Below are positions 32,893 to 44,871 of a stretch of 64,000 bases of DNA, piece by piece; the first letter of the stretch is position 1; every line of letters starts with the position of its first letter. A program made the position numbers and the translations under genes. The stretch is from Protea cynaroides (taxonomy: Eukaryota; Streptophyta; Magnoliopsida; Proteales; Proteaceae), in contig CM053272.1 of NCBI GenBank assembly GCA_028583415.1, positions 47,906,685 to 47,970,684 on the forward strand, given 5' to 3'. Under the pieces are notes generated by a model. It saw nothing but the letters and a program-made list of their open reading frames with translations. It was not told the DNA's origin and made no database searches.

Positions 32893-34715
32893 TCTGTAAA
32901 AGAAGAAGAGAGGCGTGAGAGAGAGAATTGGAGTGGATGAGGGGGAGGTCGACACCTCATTCCCTCATCCCTGAAATCCCTCCCCCAAAACCGCCACACA
33001 CCTCCCATCATGAGCCCAAATCCACCTCTAGTCGACACCTCTACCTTCTCCCATGCCACCTCATTTAACTCCCGTACAGAGACTCCTGCACTCAATTTCC
33101 CAACTATCGCCTACCATCCCTAGGGCGAGAGACCTTAGCATAAGCACCACTAGGAACCTGCCCGTAAGGAGACTCCTCGACACGACCTCCCATCCTGGAA
33201 CGACCCACCTACAGCCATAAAAAAGCGGTGAAAAGAAAGAAAAGGGAGAAGAAAGGTGGGATTTTTGGAGAAAAAAAAAGAGTGGATGGAGTACAGAGAA
33301 AGAAGAAAGCAGTGATGGCTGAGAGGTGAGAGAGAAACGGAAGGTGAGAAGCTTCAGGAGAAGAAATAGAAGAGAAGAAGGACAAAAGGGGGAGAAAAAA
33401 TCAAGATAGAGAGAGGAGGCCGAAAAAATCTGGGAAAAGAAGGGAGGGCCGAAAAATCTGGGGAAAGAGAGGGCTGCCGATCCAAAAGAGAGGGAGAAAA
33501 ACTGAGGGAGAATGGCGGAAAGAAGAAGATCAAGAGGGGGTTTCCTTTTTCAGCGGCCAGGGGTTTAAGAGGGAGAGGATAGAGCGGTGGGAGGCTGCTG
33601 GAGATTGGGAATGAGAGGAAGAACAATAGAAGAGAAGAATAAGGAGCTAAGAAATCAGATAGAGGGGTTTTGTTGGTAGGGCTTTGGAAAAAAAAGAGGG
33701 GCTTCAGTGGAGGTTGGAGCCAGCGGCTGTTCAAGGAGGAACAACTGGGAGAAGGCTACAAGCTCAGGTATATCTCTCTTCACAGCCATATTGTTTAGTC
33801 AGTGTTTTGTGTTTTAGTATCCTGTTTTGTTTCGGTTTTACTAGTCTTTCTCTTAATTAGTGTTAGCAACTTAGTTCTTTCATGTTTTATTTCTATCTTC
33901 TGCTTCTTTCTTTCTTATTTATTTATTTATTTATTTATTTTTATTTTTTTTGATAGGATAGCTGGTCAGGGATTGTGTGTTTTGTTGTTTGATTAATTAG
34001 GATAGAGGACATTAGGCATTCCTATCTCAACACCTTCCTTGCTGATGGTTTCAGGTGAAGTAGGTGTTGCTGGATTTCTTTGAAATTTGTTTTACTAATT
34101 CTTTATCTCCCATTCAATGGGGTTGTAGAGGTGATGTTTAAGCTTGAATGCAATTTTAGATTCAGCTTCGAAAGAATTCGTTTAGGTCTAGTTGGATGGA
34201 AGCTAGTTCAGGTTGTGTTGAATTAGTTTATATTAAGGCTGGCCTAAGTTTCTCGGGTTTATGTTTGCTTTGTTTGGTTTTAATATGACTTCTCTCTTGC
34301 TCTTATCCATTTTTGTGGTAAGATATTAATGTCATAAATACCATGCATGTATTTATTTTAGTTCAAATTGTTATTCTACATCATGCTTGGATCAAGATAT
34401 GTATGCATACTTAATTTAAATTGATATTCATGCCAACATGTGGTCCCCACCCCAAAGTGTATCCCCACTTGAACACTGTAATAGATGCAAGTTAGGATAC
34501 GCACTTCCTGCGATGTGATTGGCTAGGGAACTCCAAAGAGTCCAACCCATTGTGGGCCCATTTAGAATAAGCCCACTCAACCCTAGGATTGGATCCAAGA
34601 GTGTGGGAAATCGTTGTATCAGGAATGTATTAATGAAAATTTACGATTGCGTAGATGTATGCATAGGATGGGTGGCCCAACGGACGGTCCACCTAGGTAT
34701 CCCGAATGTGAGATA

Positions 34716-35598
34716 CATAGTTGTCAAGGGCGGTCTGTACAGGCCTGGGCGCCAGGGCTCCTTGTGTACATGAGAAAGGCGGTCGCCCAGGCCAGACAGG
34801 AACAACATTTATCAGGCAGTACTTATTTATGACTAATATCATTTAAGTAAATGATTTCATTTACTTAAAATATTATTCATAAATAAGCAAATACCCCCCC
34901 TATTTGAATCCAATAAAAATAGTCTAAAATTCAAATTCCAGAAGGAAAAAAAATCAACCCCCCTGTTCAAGAACAAAAACCATATTTTTAGGTGCGACGG
35001 CGATTTTCAACTTTTAAATGCTAGGCTTTTTTCTAAATATAAAAATTCTATAAATCTTATTATAATAAATCATCACTAAAAACCAAGAGTGCGCCAAAAT
35101 AATCTTTTGCTTTGATGCCCAAAAAATAATTTACATTCATACGACTTTAAACAGCATTCCCGTATTCCGAACAAGGTTTGACCGGAGTGTAACTCCTTCA
35201 TTATAATTTGGATTCAAGCAATCTCGGATTTGTTGGAAAGCTGATTATGCTAGCTTTGCAACGAATTCGAGATTGCTTGAATCCGAACTATATTAAAGTA
35301 GTTACGCTCCGATCAAATTCGTTAAAAGTACGCAAATGTTAGTCATAAATAATTGTTTACTTAACTCTAGACACAATCCCAGGTCTTAATGTACATTAGT
35401 AAAATTGGGTCCACACCACATATTAATTAAGTTATGTCTTAAATGTTGATTATTTATGTAAAATGTTGCATATATATAAACATTAATATTTTAGAAATAA
35501 AAAAATGCACTGGGAACGCCTTGGTCGCCTAGGCAGGCGCCTAGGCGCCCAGGATGGCCCCAAACGCCTTGGATCGCCTTGTCGCCTTGACAACTATG
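34716..35598. mobile_element. hAT-type MITE with large internal fold-backs
   Basis: The termini are CATAGTTGTCAAGG, an inverted match at both ends. The 8-bp TSD GTGAGATA lies at 34708-34715 and 35599-35606. It carries no coding sequence. Inside are further inverted repeats: acttatttatgactaatat.../...atattattcataaataag (about 34814-34885), and a caagcaatctcg(ga)/cgagattgcttg pair (35216-35282). Both terminal arms are rich in GGCGCC/CCTAGGCG. It sits in the gypsy LTR. Confidence 0.9.
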
Positions 35599-35784
35599 GT
35601 GAGATATGAGTGAGATATTAGTGAACCCCGTGTGTGGGGAGCTGAAGCGTTTGGCCTCTCCTGAGTATTGTCACCCGTGTCCATGGCTCGTCAATCTATG
35701 GGAACTACATTTGACTTGATTCTTGAGGGACAGAGGTCTCGAGGGATACGTAGGCCGCGGGGGAGTTTGGTCACTCCACGCTCA

Positions 35785-36200
35785 GTCAAATTGAGGTAAG
35801 TTCCATGTATTATGGGATTACCTCAGCGAGGGGATTTCCCTGTAGAAGGGAATACTTCTACACCGAGATGTGTTCCACTATTGTGGGAGCAGCTCATCCT
35901 TCGGATGTGTTCTAATATTTTGGGAGCATCATTTTCACACACACTCAAATTGAGGTAAGTTCCATGTATTATGGGATTACCTGAGCGAGGGGATTTCCCT
36001 GTGGAAGAGAATACCTCTACACCGAGATGTGTTCCACCATTGTGAGAGCATCTCATCCTTCGGATGTGTTCCAATATTTTGGGAGCATTATTTTCACAAA
36101 CACACACTCAAATTGAAGTAAGTTCCATGTATTATAGGATTACCTCAGCGAAGGGATTTCCCTGTGGAAGGGAATACCTCTACACCGAGATGTGTTCCAC
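35785..36200 (+). repeat. Tandem array of roughly 165-bp units in the gypsy LTR (left part)
   Basis: Each unit has tcaaattgaggtaagttccat, a 'cgaggggatttccctgtgga' segment, 'tacaccgagatgtgttccac' and 'atccttcggatgtgtt'. Two complete units and part of a third lie here. The third is cut by a hAT element at 36201 and resumes at 41603, and a further diverged unit runs to about 41835. Confidence 0.9.
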
Positions 36201-36579
36201 CCATAGTTCGAAATCTCAGTTCTCGAGGGTGTCTCGACCCTTGAGAAAACCGAGATTACCGAGACCGAGATCTCGGCAAGAACCTGCCGAAACTCCCAGA
36301 GGGTAAAAATGGGAGTTTCGACAGGTTTTTTTATGGTTTATGCCATTTTTTGCTGTTTTAAGTCCATTTTAGAGCCATTTTAAGGCTATATATTGCAGGA
36401 AAGTACTTATTCAACATATATAAACACATTTGAAGCATAAAAAGTAATCACATTATCAAAAAATCATACATTCATAAATCATAAATCCCACAAAATAACA
36501 TAATTTACAAGTATTCATTATATGAAAGACTTAAATACTCAAAATGAAATAATACATTCTCATTAGTCCATCTCAATGT

Positions 36580-39500
36580 CTAATCATATGTAGAGTGGCG
36601 TGCAGGTTTCATCTGATCAGATTGACTTTGTTGAAGAAAATATATCTCGGTCTGATAAACAAAATCCTGCCACGACATCCTTAGGCTATAGAAGATCTGG
36701 TAGTCTTCCACATATTTCTCATACATATGATCCGAGAAGTTTCTAAAAATACCCAACCTTGGATACAATTCACTATAATGTGGAGTAAAGTGAGCATATA
36801 TTGGTAGGTGTGGGGGCGTGGTTCTTTGCAAATTTGGGACTGAAAAGAGACTGTCCACAAAGTTTGAGCCAGTCTGTGATGTAGCATTACTAGTATCAGC
36901 GGAATAATCATATGCACTTCCCATCATGCGGTCATCATCACTGGAATAAGAACCGTATGCCGAAGTGGTGCCAAATCCATGAGCACTCCACTGCCCTGTT
37001 CCTGTCCATTGCTACCCTCAATGCTTAGTCCTCCAAAACTTGTAGACATGCTATCAATTTCAACATCAGGCATAATATCAGGATCAGGAACGATGTCAAA
37101 GAAACGATCTTCTTCTTCTTCTACTGGTTGCAAAGGGCGTTCCCGTTGACGAGACCTACGTGTATACCCAGTCATAGGCCGTGATGAAGATGCGCATCCA
37201 CCATGATCTGGATCTTGTGTAGTGTGTGTATACTGACTCTCACCAGTCCATCTAATAATAGGTACAATCGGTCTAGGATCACCACCACCACCTTTATCAC
37301 CACCACCACCCTCATCACCACCACCACTACCATCATCACCACTACTATCAGAAGTTGACCAGCCAGATTGTTCCATTGTATCATCATCGCCTTCTGAGTC
37401 ACTACCAGTACCAGCTGGGGGGTCAAACAGTCTAAGCGACTGTGCGTGTACACGACCCTCATCCGAGGACATAAACCGCTCGAGATTAGAACCCATCGGA
37501 GCAGACACAGTGAGGTCGGGCATCCCACTAGGCTCATCCATCACTGGAACTGCTCTGTCTCTCACCCATTCCACATAGGGATCCTCTTCATCTGAAGATA
37601 GTTGGAAGACGTCGGCTAGCTCGATCAGCTCTTGTTCATTTCTTTGTTCAAATTTCAAGCATTGATACCCTCAATCTCATGTTGTAATGGGCATAGACCA
37701 AGTCATTTAACCGTTGAGAGCCCAATTTATTCCGCCTCTTTGAATGGATAAGGGAGAAAATACTCCAATTTCGCTCACACCCAGATGCGGAACATGTCTG
37801 AGATAGGACTTTGATTGCAATTCTCCTCAACTCAGCTGCATGCTCGCCATACAACAACTACCACTCAGCTGCACAAGATGAAGAACACATTTTAATACAC
37901 ATATTAAATAAGATATTTTACTTGAAAATTTCAATTTCCATAATTCCATACCAGGATCGGGTCTTATCTCGTCCGACCAGCTGCAGCGGGAGTTCCAAAA
38001 CTCCCAAGAGCATCTCTGAACGTTTTCATCTACACCCATTTCAAAATTTATAACCATTAGCCATTGTAATATGTGGATATTCAAATAATTCAGTACTTAA
38101 ACCATACAACTCACCTCCAGATTGACCAGTGCTTGTACAGTATAATCTGACACCAATTTTGCCACATCTTTTACCACACCGATAATGTCAGAATTGAGCC
38201 CAAGCACATGTGAATATTGGTACTTGGGGTTCAAATAGTATGCTGCAAAATATGAGTCGCCAGATTAAAATAGAGTACCAACTATTAAGTGGAACTAAAT
38301 TAAAGACATTATTAAATATACTCACCGGCCTTATGCAATGGGTGCATCAGCTGACTCTCCCATCGATCTTTGATAATCTTCACAAAATGTTTGTTTCCAC
38401 GTGGAAGTACAGTTTTTATATGGTCCTTCAACATATCCATGGCAGCATATAAATGTGGCATGGTGGGTCGGAATGTTAGTATCCACTAATCTCAGCACCT
38501 TCACCACTGGCTCCAAAATTTTGACTACATCCTTCAGTGTTCTCCAAAATTCCTCTAAAGCTATAGTAGTCTGTGCTTGAACCCCAGCAGGAGAGTTGGA
38601 CTCCCTCCACCCAAACCAGTCCTCAGAAGCAAACATCAATCTGAGGCCTACCATCTTTGCCTGAAAGCTCTTTAGGGCTATGTAGTTGGTAGCAAATCTA
38701 GTAATGCCAGGTCTTACCAAGTCCCCTCCACATTTCTCCCTCAGCAAGTTCAAAGAATAGCCATGGTTGTATACAAATGTTGTCACCTGGCGTGCTTGTT
38801 CAACCACTTGCTTTACTTTTTGGATCTTGCCCATGTGCTTCAACATCAAGTCAATGCAATGGGCAGCACATGGAATCAAAAAAATGTTATAGTTAGTCGT
38901 CATCATCATCTCTCCTGCCTTCTTGTAGTTGGTGCCATTGTCTGTCACAATTTGCACCACATTTGTAGCACCAACTTCATCCACCACTGTCTGTAGCAAT
39001 CCATAAATGTAGTTAGCATCTTTTGTGTATGCAGATGCATCCACAGACTTCAAGAATGATGTCTTCCCATCACTGTAGACCATGAAGTTGATGATGAACT
39101 TTCTAGTGGGACCAGTCCAACTATCACACATTATAGTGATCCCATATGCACCCCAATTATTCTTTAACCCTTTTATCCATACTTCCAACTCTTTTTTAAT
39201 TCTTGGGAGATAGACATTCATCACTTCATATGGAGTGGGGGCTTTAACACCAAGACCAGCATGAGCAACTGCATCAAAGAAAGGCTGATAGTATAAGCCA
39301 CTACTGGCATTTGCTGGGATACTATTATAGATAGACCACCTAGCAAAGGCATCCCCAATAAATTCTTTTGTACCCTTCCAGTTCCACATACTCTTCAATC
39401 TCTTCTGTTTGGCGCCAGCCTTTCTAAAAACTGCTGGATCCTGTTGTAGAATCTCTACATAATCCTCATCCCTAGCAGTAGGTGGTGGTGCCTGGGGTTG

Positions 39501-40043
39501 TGCTCTAGTACTTTTTGATCTTCTAAACATAGAAGCCAACCCTTCCTTACTCCGTGTTTGTGGTTCTTCGGGCTGCTGAAATGATCTACTACCACCTGCC
39601 CCTAAGGCTCTTTGCCTCAACCTTTCCATTTCCATCTCATAGCTGACTTTACTAGCCATTGTTGTCCGTCTCAGATCTCTGGCTTCTTCCTCAGTCAAAC
39701 CCCTGGTATCTAGACCATCATCATATGAACTATCATCATCCAAACCACGCATTGTACCTCGTATTGCTTCCTCAAATTGTTGTTTATTTTTTTCTTTCTC
39801 TGCCCTTCTCTGCTGGCCTCCCTTCATCTATGCAGCTATGGCCCTGGTAATCTCCACAGGAACTATAGGACACTTTGCCACATCTGTAAAAGTCTCACTC
39901 AAGTGTTGCTTAAGTCTGGTAATCCCACCAGACATAAGCTTCTTCCCAAAGAATTTGCATTGGGTCTTCTTTCTATCACCGTCAATGGCGGTACACACCT
40001 TCCCAAGCCATGTCGGGACGACCCGCATCACTACCTCCCTCAC
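36580..40043 (-). pseudogene. hAT transposase, BED-DUF659-dimerisation type, lightly mutated
   Basis: The product would bind the element ends and move them by cut and paste. From 40043 a BED-like finger (D-R-K-K-T-Q-C-K-F-F-G-K-K-L, second Cys changed to Phe, then G-I-T-R-L-K-Q-H-L) is followed by one in-frame TAG at 39828-39830. Then 498 open codons hold C-D-S-W-T-G-P-T (234-241) and V-T-D-N-G (294-298), the DUF659/hAT catalytic Asp regions, and C-A-A-H-C-I-D-L-M-L (320-329). A frameshift lies near 38450. Splice-like junctions give exons ending at about 38326, 38242-38115, 38029-37952, and from 37868. The dimerisation exon has C-E-R-N-W-S-I-F and L-N-D-L-V-Y-A-H-Y-N. Its first codons include a TGG-to-TAG change. 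An acidic, Gly-rich tail then runs to 36580, ending R-H-S-T-Y-D. Confidence 0.9.
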
Positions 40044-40333
40044 GAGAACCCGAAGCAGCCATAATATTTAGAACGAGACACTGTTACATAAGATGATAAA
40101 TAGAGAAATTTAAATCAATAGATTTACATTAATAAAACTTAAAATTGAAGAACATAAAAGCATCAAATATGCGAATACAACTCAAAATACATTGAAATTA
40201 TTTTTCAAAATTTTAAAACTATGTTACAAGAAAACAGAATATTTTTCCTAATTTTCCATAATTATTTAGATATTATTAATAATTTTGGATATTAAATAAA
40301 AATAATTTATTTTTTGAAAAATATAATCCGACA

Positions 40334-40920
40334 ACATAAAACCGTAGATTGGTCAATGATGTTCAACATATATTATTTTGAACACCAATAGATAAGTATT
40401 AATATTTTTTTTACTAATTTTTTATTGCTGGAAAATAGAATTTATTAATAAAAAATTCATAAAAATAAAAATATGTACAGAAAAAAATAACTAAAACCGT
40501 GACCGCGTAGATCGGCCAATGATCTTCAACATATATTATTTTGAAAACCAGTAGATAAGTATTAATATCTTTTTATTAATTTTTTATTGCTGAAAAATAG
40601 GATTTATTAATAAAAAAATTCATAAAAATAAAAATATGTACAGAAAAAAAAAACTGAAACCGTGACCGCATAGATCGACCAACGATGTTCAACATATATT
40701 ATTTTGAACACCAGTAGATAAGTATTAATATTTTTTTATTAATTTTTTATTGCTGAAAAATAGGATTTATTAATAAAAAATTCATAAAAATAAAAATATG
40801 TACAGAAAAAAAAAACCGAAACCGTGACCGCGTAGATCGGCCAACGGTGTTCAACATATATTATTTTGAAAGTAAACTGATTAATATTTAAGAAATGTAT
40901 TTTTTATTTTTTAAACAAAA

Positions 40921-40970
<50 letters not shown>

Positions 40971-41160
40971 AAAAAAAAATGAAACCGTGGCCGCGTAGAT
41001 CGGCCAACGGTGTTCATCATATAATATTTTCAATACCATCTAATTAATATTTATCATATTTTTTAAAATTTTTAATTGCTGGAAAATACATTTTTTTAAC
41101 AGAAAATCAAAATAAAAAATATATATGCAAGAAAATAATTTCGAAAGGATGAGTTTGTAA
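40334..41160 (-). repeat. Tandem array, about five units of roughly 162 bp, upstream of the hAT transposase
   Basis: Units repeat the phrase gtagatcggccaa-gatgttcaac, then 'atatattattttgaa', 'attgctgaaaaatag' and 'aaaaataaaaatatgtaca'. The phrase occurs at about 40346, 40507, 40670, 40832 and 40997, with a decayed sixth at 41157. hAT copy 2 carries related units near 50770 and 50935. The position, upstream of the gene on the minus strand, suggests a promoter or enhancer region. Confidence 0.9.
40924..40967. repeat. (AT)n microsatellite
   Basis: A run of about 21 TA units inside the fourth unit of the tandem array of hAT copy 1. Confidence 0.95.
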
Positions 41161-41602
41161 ATCGGCCTAATGACTCTCACATATATAAATTTCATGATGA
41201 ACCAACATGTATTGAACATATTCATGTAAAAAAGTAAGTTTTAGGGGAAAAAACCATACCTCAAACCTTAGATTTGCAAAGAATAGGTCAAAATGAGCCT
41301 CCAACAGCACTTTGATGGAGAGATTTGCAAAGAACAGAGGTTTTCGAACCTTAGATGCAAGGTTGGAGAAGAAGGAATGGAGGAGGAGAAGAAAACAAAA
41401 GGATTTGAGAAGCAAAATGAGTCTTGGTCGAGATCTCGACCGAGACTCTTATATAAAGCCTTGGACCAGTTCGAAACTGGTCGAGGCCAGTCGAGAACCA
41501 GTTGAGAACTGGTCGAGACTGGTCGAGACCCAGTTTCGAACAGTGTTCTCGTCTTGACCCTTTCGAGATCTCGACCCTTCTCGGTCGAGTTTTAAAACCA
41601 TG

Positions 41603-41835
41603 GTTCCACCATTGTGGGAACATCTCATCCTTCGGATGTGTTTTAAAATTTTGGGAGCATCATTTTCACACACACACACTCAAATTGAGGTAAGTTCCAT
41701 GTATTATGGGATTACCTCATCGAGGAGACTTCCTTGTGATAGGGAGTACCTCTACACTGAGATGGGCCCACTGTTGTGGGGACATCTCTCACCTTCGGAT
41801 GTGTTCCATGATTATGGGAGCATCCATCGCTTCGG
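41603..41835 (+). repeat. Gypsy LTR tandem units, right part
   Basis: Continuation of the array interrupted by hAT copy 1, starting with the second TSD copy. The next unit has diverged (cgaggagacttccttgtgat) and the array fades into the region with the second gaactacgtttggcttgattc motif. Confidence 0.85.
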
Positions 41836-42609
41836 ATGCGTTCCTATATTTTGGGAGATTCCCTCCTCTTGCATACACCTGGTACGTACACACCCGTCCG
41901 AACTACGTTTGGCTTGATTCCCGCCGCGCAGGGATACGTAGGCGGTCTGGGATTTTCCTAGACCTCGGTCATACCTTTGTTATTGTTTTTATTGTTCTAT
42001 CATTTTTTTTGTTCATTTCATTTATTTCTATTTGTATATTCATTCATTTCCCATTTATTCTTTTGTATGTCATTTCTTGTGTAATTAGTCAATCTTTTCT
42101 CTTCATTTGTATATTTTATTTTAATACACATATTGTTATTTGTAGAAATGTACATCCCCTAGTGTAATGCAATTAGTATAGGGTGAATTAAAAGCTTATT
42201 AGGATCCCCTTGTGCATATTGTAGTCTATGTAGATAGCCCTAAAGTATACTTAAACTTTAAGAAAGGATAGGATTTAGGGAGACCGGTCAATGACCGGGC
42301 GAGTTGGGTGCCTAACACCTTCCCAACTCGTAATTTGGTGCTTACCCGCCTTTGGTGAGACGAGATAATCATTCCATTGCGTGAGTCATTAGAATCCCTC
42401 CAAAGAGGGACAACATTTATAGGTCCTAGACCTTATCAAGGTGGCGACTCCAGTTTCTTACCCTCCACTGGCATGAGTGGATGAGATCTTAAAGTGAAAG
42501 CCTTTCGATCTCTTTTTGTGTGATTGAGTGTAGAAAATTTGAACATCTTAATTAAAGGTAAAATTTGAGGATAATTTTCATTTTAAAAATCCCTGGTCCT
42601 CACAGTATA

Positions 42610-44615
42610 GCATGTAGGTTTGGTCTCGAGTGGGGTCAAGGAGAGCATGAGGTGATGAGCGAATGATCGGCCAAGGCATAGTACCATCAGTTTGCATATT
42701 TGGACAAGTTATGCCACGTTGAGCACGAGTGCAGTGTGGGTTGTGGGGTAGGGGAGAGGAACTAGCAGGTGGTGGTTTAGCAATTGTTGCTTGGGTATGC
42801 AGTGGGGAAATAGTGGGCTTTGGAGAAGGGTGGTGGAGGGTGATGTTAGGTGGATTTGATTGAATAGGCAAAAGTAGAGGTGGCCCAAGAAGAGTTGGTA
42901 AGGTGATGGATGGTGGGGCAGCATTAGTAGTAGATTGTGCAAATGGAAAAGTGGCTTCATCAAACACAACGTCACAAGCTACAAATAATCGACAAGATGA
43001 TCGGTTAAAACAGCGGTATCTCCAATGGTATGGACTATAGCCAAGGAAGACACATTCTGCCAATCGATACTCCAATTTTGAAGAGGCATATGGCCATGGA
43101 TAAGGATAACAGGCACAATCCAATGTGCAAAGTATGGTATAATCCGATGGATGACCAAATAACCTTTCAAAAGGAAAGATGTTACCAAGTGATGCAGAGG
43201 GCAGACGAATGATCAAGAAACAAGCCGATTCAAAAATGGTGCCCCAGAATTTCTTAAGCAAGGAGTTGTTTGCCATGATTGCTAGACCAGTATTCAACGC
43301 ATGACGGTGTTTACGCTCAGCAGATCCGTCTTGCTCATACATATGTGGGCAGGAAATCCAATGAGAAATGCCACATTTTGATAATTCGGTGGAAATAGAT
43401 CGAAATTCTCCACCCCAATCAGACTGAAGAGACTTAATTTTCCTGTCCAATAACCTTTCAACATGATTCTTGAATAGGTAAATGTGGGTAGAGCAGCATC
43501 CTTTGTAGGTAGTAAAAAAAACCAAGTAAATTTACTATAATCATTAATAAAGGTAATATAGTAACCGTGTCCACAAGAACATAAAATGGGAGCAGGTCCC
43601 CACAAATCAGAATGAAACAATTCATAGGGAGAAGAAGAAACAGATGGAAAACAGTGACTCTTGCCAAGCAGAATGCGCTACAGACTGATGTGAGAGATTG
43701 GCTGGCGACAAGTAGATGATGAGTACGGATGATGAGTCTTGTGATGCGATCAGACGCGTGCCCAAGACAAGTATGCCAGCAGTCTGGGGAAGTATGTTCA
43801 CCATGGAAGGCAACTTTATTTGAGGGGGATGATGAATGAAGTGGCAGTTGGTATAGGCCATCAATACTCCGTCCTTGCAGCAATATCTCCTTGTTGATTG
43901 AATCCCTAACACAAAACCAGGTTGGATGGAATTCAAAGTAAACATTATTCTCCTTTGAAAATTTACTAACAGAAAACAGGATTTTAGTGATAGCAAGGAC
44001 ATGAAGAATAACCTTAAAAAGAAATTGGCGACTGTTAGTGGAGAGTGGAAGTGCCAATCTTATTGATAGTCAAACTTGTTCCATCACCGATGTCTACACG
44101 TTCATTGCGGTTGTAATAAGAGTTAATATGAATATTGTTAAGGTCAACAGTAAGGTGATCAGAAGCCCAGAGTCTGGGTACCAAGACATATCAGCATATG
44201 GCGGAGTAGATGTCGCACTTGTGTAGGCTGCAGGGGCGGCAGTTTAAGAATCATACCGAGAGTAGCAACGTGTGGCTGTGTGACCTGGCTTTGAGAAGAT
44301 TTGACAGAGTAGCCATGGTCGATGGGATGAAGAGGAACCATCATAATAGGAGCCATGGCCACGTGGACGATTGCGACCTCGGCTGCCGACATCTATCGAG
44401 GTGGGGAATGACCCCCATTTGGTCATGAAAATCCACGACCACGGTTGCCACGAGTGGCGACATTATCAAAAGGGGTGACATTAGTAGAAGTAAACGCAGG
44501 ATTGGTGTTGGAATTTGAATGTTCCAAGTTCCAACCAAGATTCCTATTGCAGTAGGTGACCATGTAGGTCAGCAATGGTGCTACTGTCAAAACTGGTGGT
44601 GACAAATGTGAAAAG
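42610..44615 (-). pseudogene. Copia E3 integrase, protease and gag C-terminus (broken)
   Basis: On the minus strand from 44615: gag C-terminus with G-R-G-F-S and a decayed knuckle C-Q-I-F-S-K-P-G-H-T-A-T-R-C (second Cys lost). The protease region follows, W-Y-P-D-S-G with a one-base deletion right after it (near 44175). The integrase zinc site is C-W-H-T-C-L-G-H-A (near 43790). The core follows with F-H-S-D-L-W-G-P (near 43615), L-Q-S-D-W-G-G-E-F (near 43420) and S-A-E-R-K-H-R-H (near 43310), keeping D, D and E across different frames. The integrase tail (42980-43190) has F-L-G-Y-S-P-Y-H-W-R-Y-R-C-F. A Pro/Ser-rich linker leads to the gypsy insertion point. Confidence 0.9.
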
Positions 44616-44620
44616 GGAAC

Positions 44621-44871
44621 TGTTGTAAGTAATGAACTGATTCACGGTTCGGTTCAATTTAAGTGGATCTGTTTAGGATAAGAAGATAAGAATGACAACT
44701 CATGTATACACATTTAACATGTGTTAAATGTGTAATGTGTGTGCTGGGTCAGCTCTACCTACTTTCCTTATTTACCTCATTATAGTTTATTATAAATAAA
44801 GGCATTTGGGGGTGAGGTAAATCAACTCACTCATTCATTCTCAATCTCTGATTCAACATGGTATCAGAGCC
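44621..44871 (+). repeat. 5' LTR and primer binding site of copia E4
   Basis: The 238-base LTR begins TGTTGTAAGTAATG and ends GATTCAACA at 44858. TGGTATCAGAGCC (44859-44871), complementary to initiator tRNA-Met, follows without a gap. An inverted acacatttaacatgtgttaaatgtgt segment (stem ACACATTTAACA / TGTTAAATGTGT) lies near 44707-44732. A TATA-like tataaataaag lies at about 44790. A leader of about 700 bases (44872-45565) precedes gag. Confidence 0.95.

Larger units (their letters stand above)
36201..41602 (-). mobile_element. hAT transposon copy 1 (subfamily A), transposase-bearing
   Basis: The ends are CATAGTTCGAAATCTC and, on the other strand, CATGGTTTTAAAACTC. The perfect 8-bp TSD GTTCCACC is at 36193-36200 and 41603-41610. 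Just inside the left end is a hairpin (TTCTCGAGGG / CCCTTGAGAA with a GTCTCG-containing loop), and inside the right end another (CTCGACC / GGTCGAG). The gene is on the minus strand. A tandem array lies upstream of it (40334-41160). Length is 5.4 kb. Confidence 0.93.
32691..42604 (+). mobile_element. Ty3/gypsy solo LTR, Tat/Ogre-like, very long, with nested hAT elements
   Basis: The ends are TGTCAGCACC at 32691 and GGTCCTCACA at 42604, a short imperfect inverted repeat. The flanks CTATA (32686-32690) and GTATA (42605-42609) form a TSD with one mismatch. Collapsing it rejoins the copia E3 motif P-T-C-Y-S-Q-A in frame. Near the right end it has gggtgcctaacaccttccc (42306-42324) and ggtggcgactcca (42439 region), and the motif gaactac-tttg-cttgattc...gggatacgtaggc occurs twice (35706, 41900). 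These recur in plant Tat/Ogre-type gypsy LTRs as I know them. Without the two hAT insertions the LTR is about 3.6 kb. No gag-pol is present, so it is a solo LTR. Purine-rich, poly-A and AT-repeat tracts (32770-33780) fill its left part. Confidence 0.8.

Noticed and set aside
36580..40043. Domesticated hAT transposase gene
   Set aside because: It has perfect element ends and TSD, in-frame stops and a frameshift, so it is a dead transposon, not a host gene.
40334..41160. Satellite or centromere-type DNA
   Set aside because: The unit is near 162 bp, but there are only five or six copies, fully inside one hAT element; no extended array.
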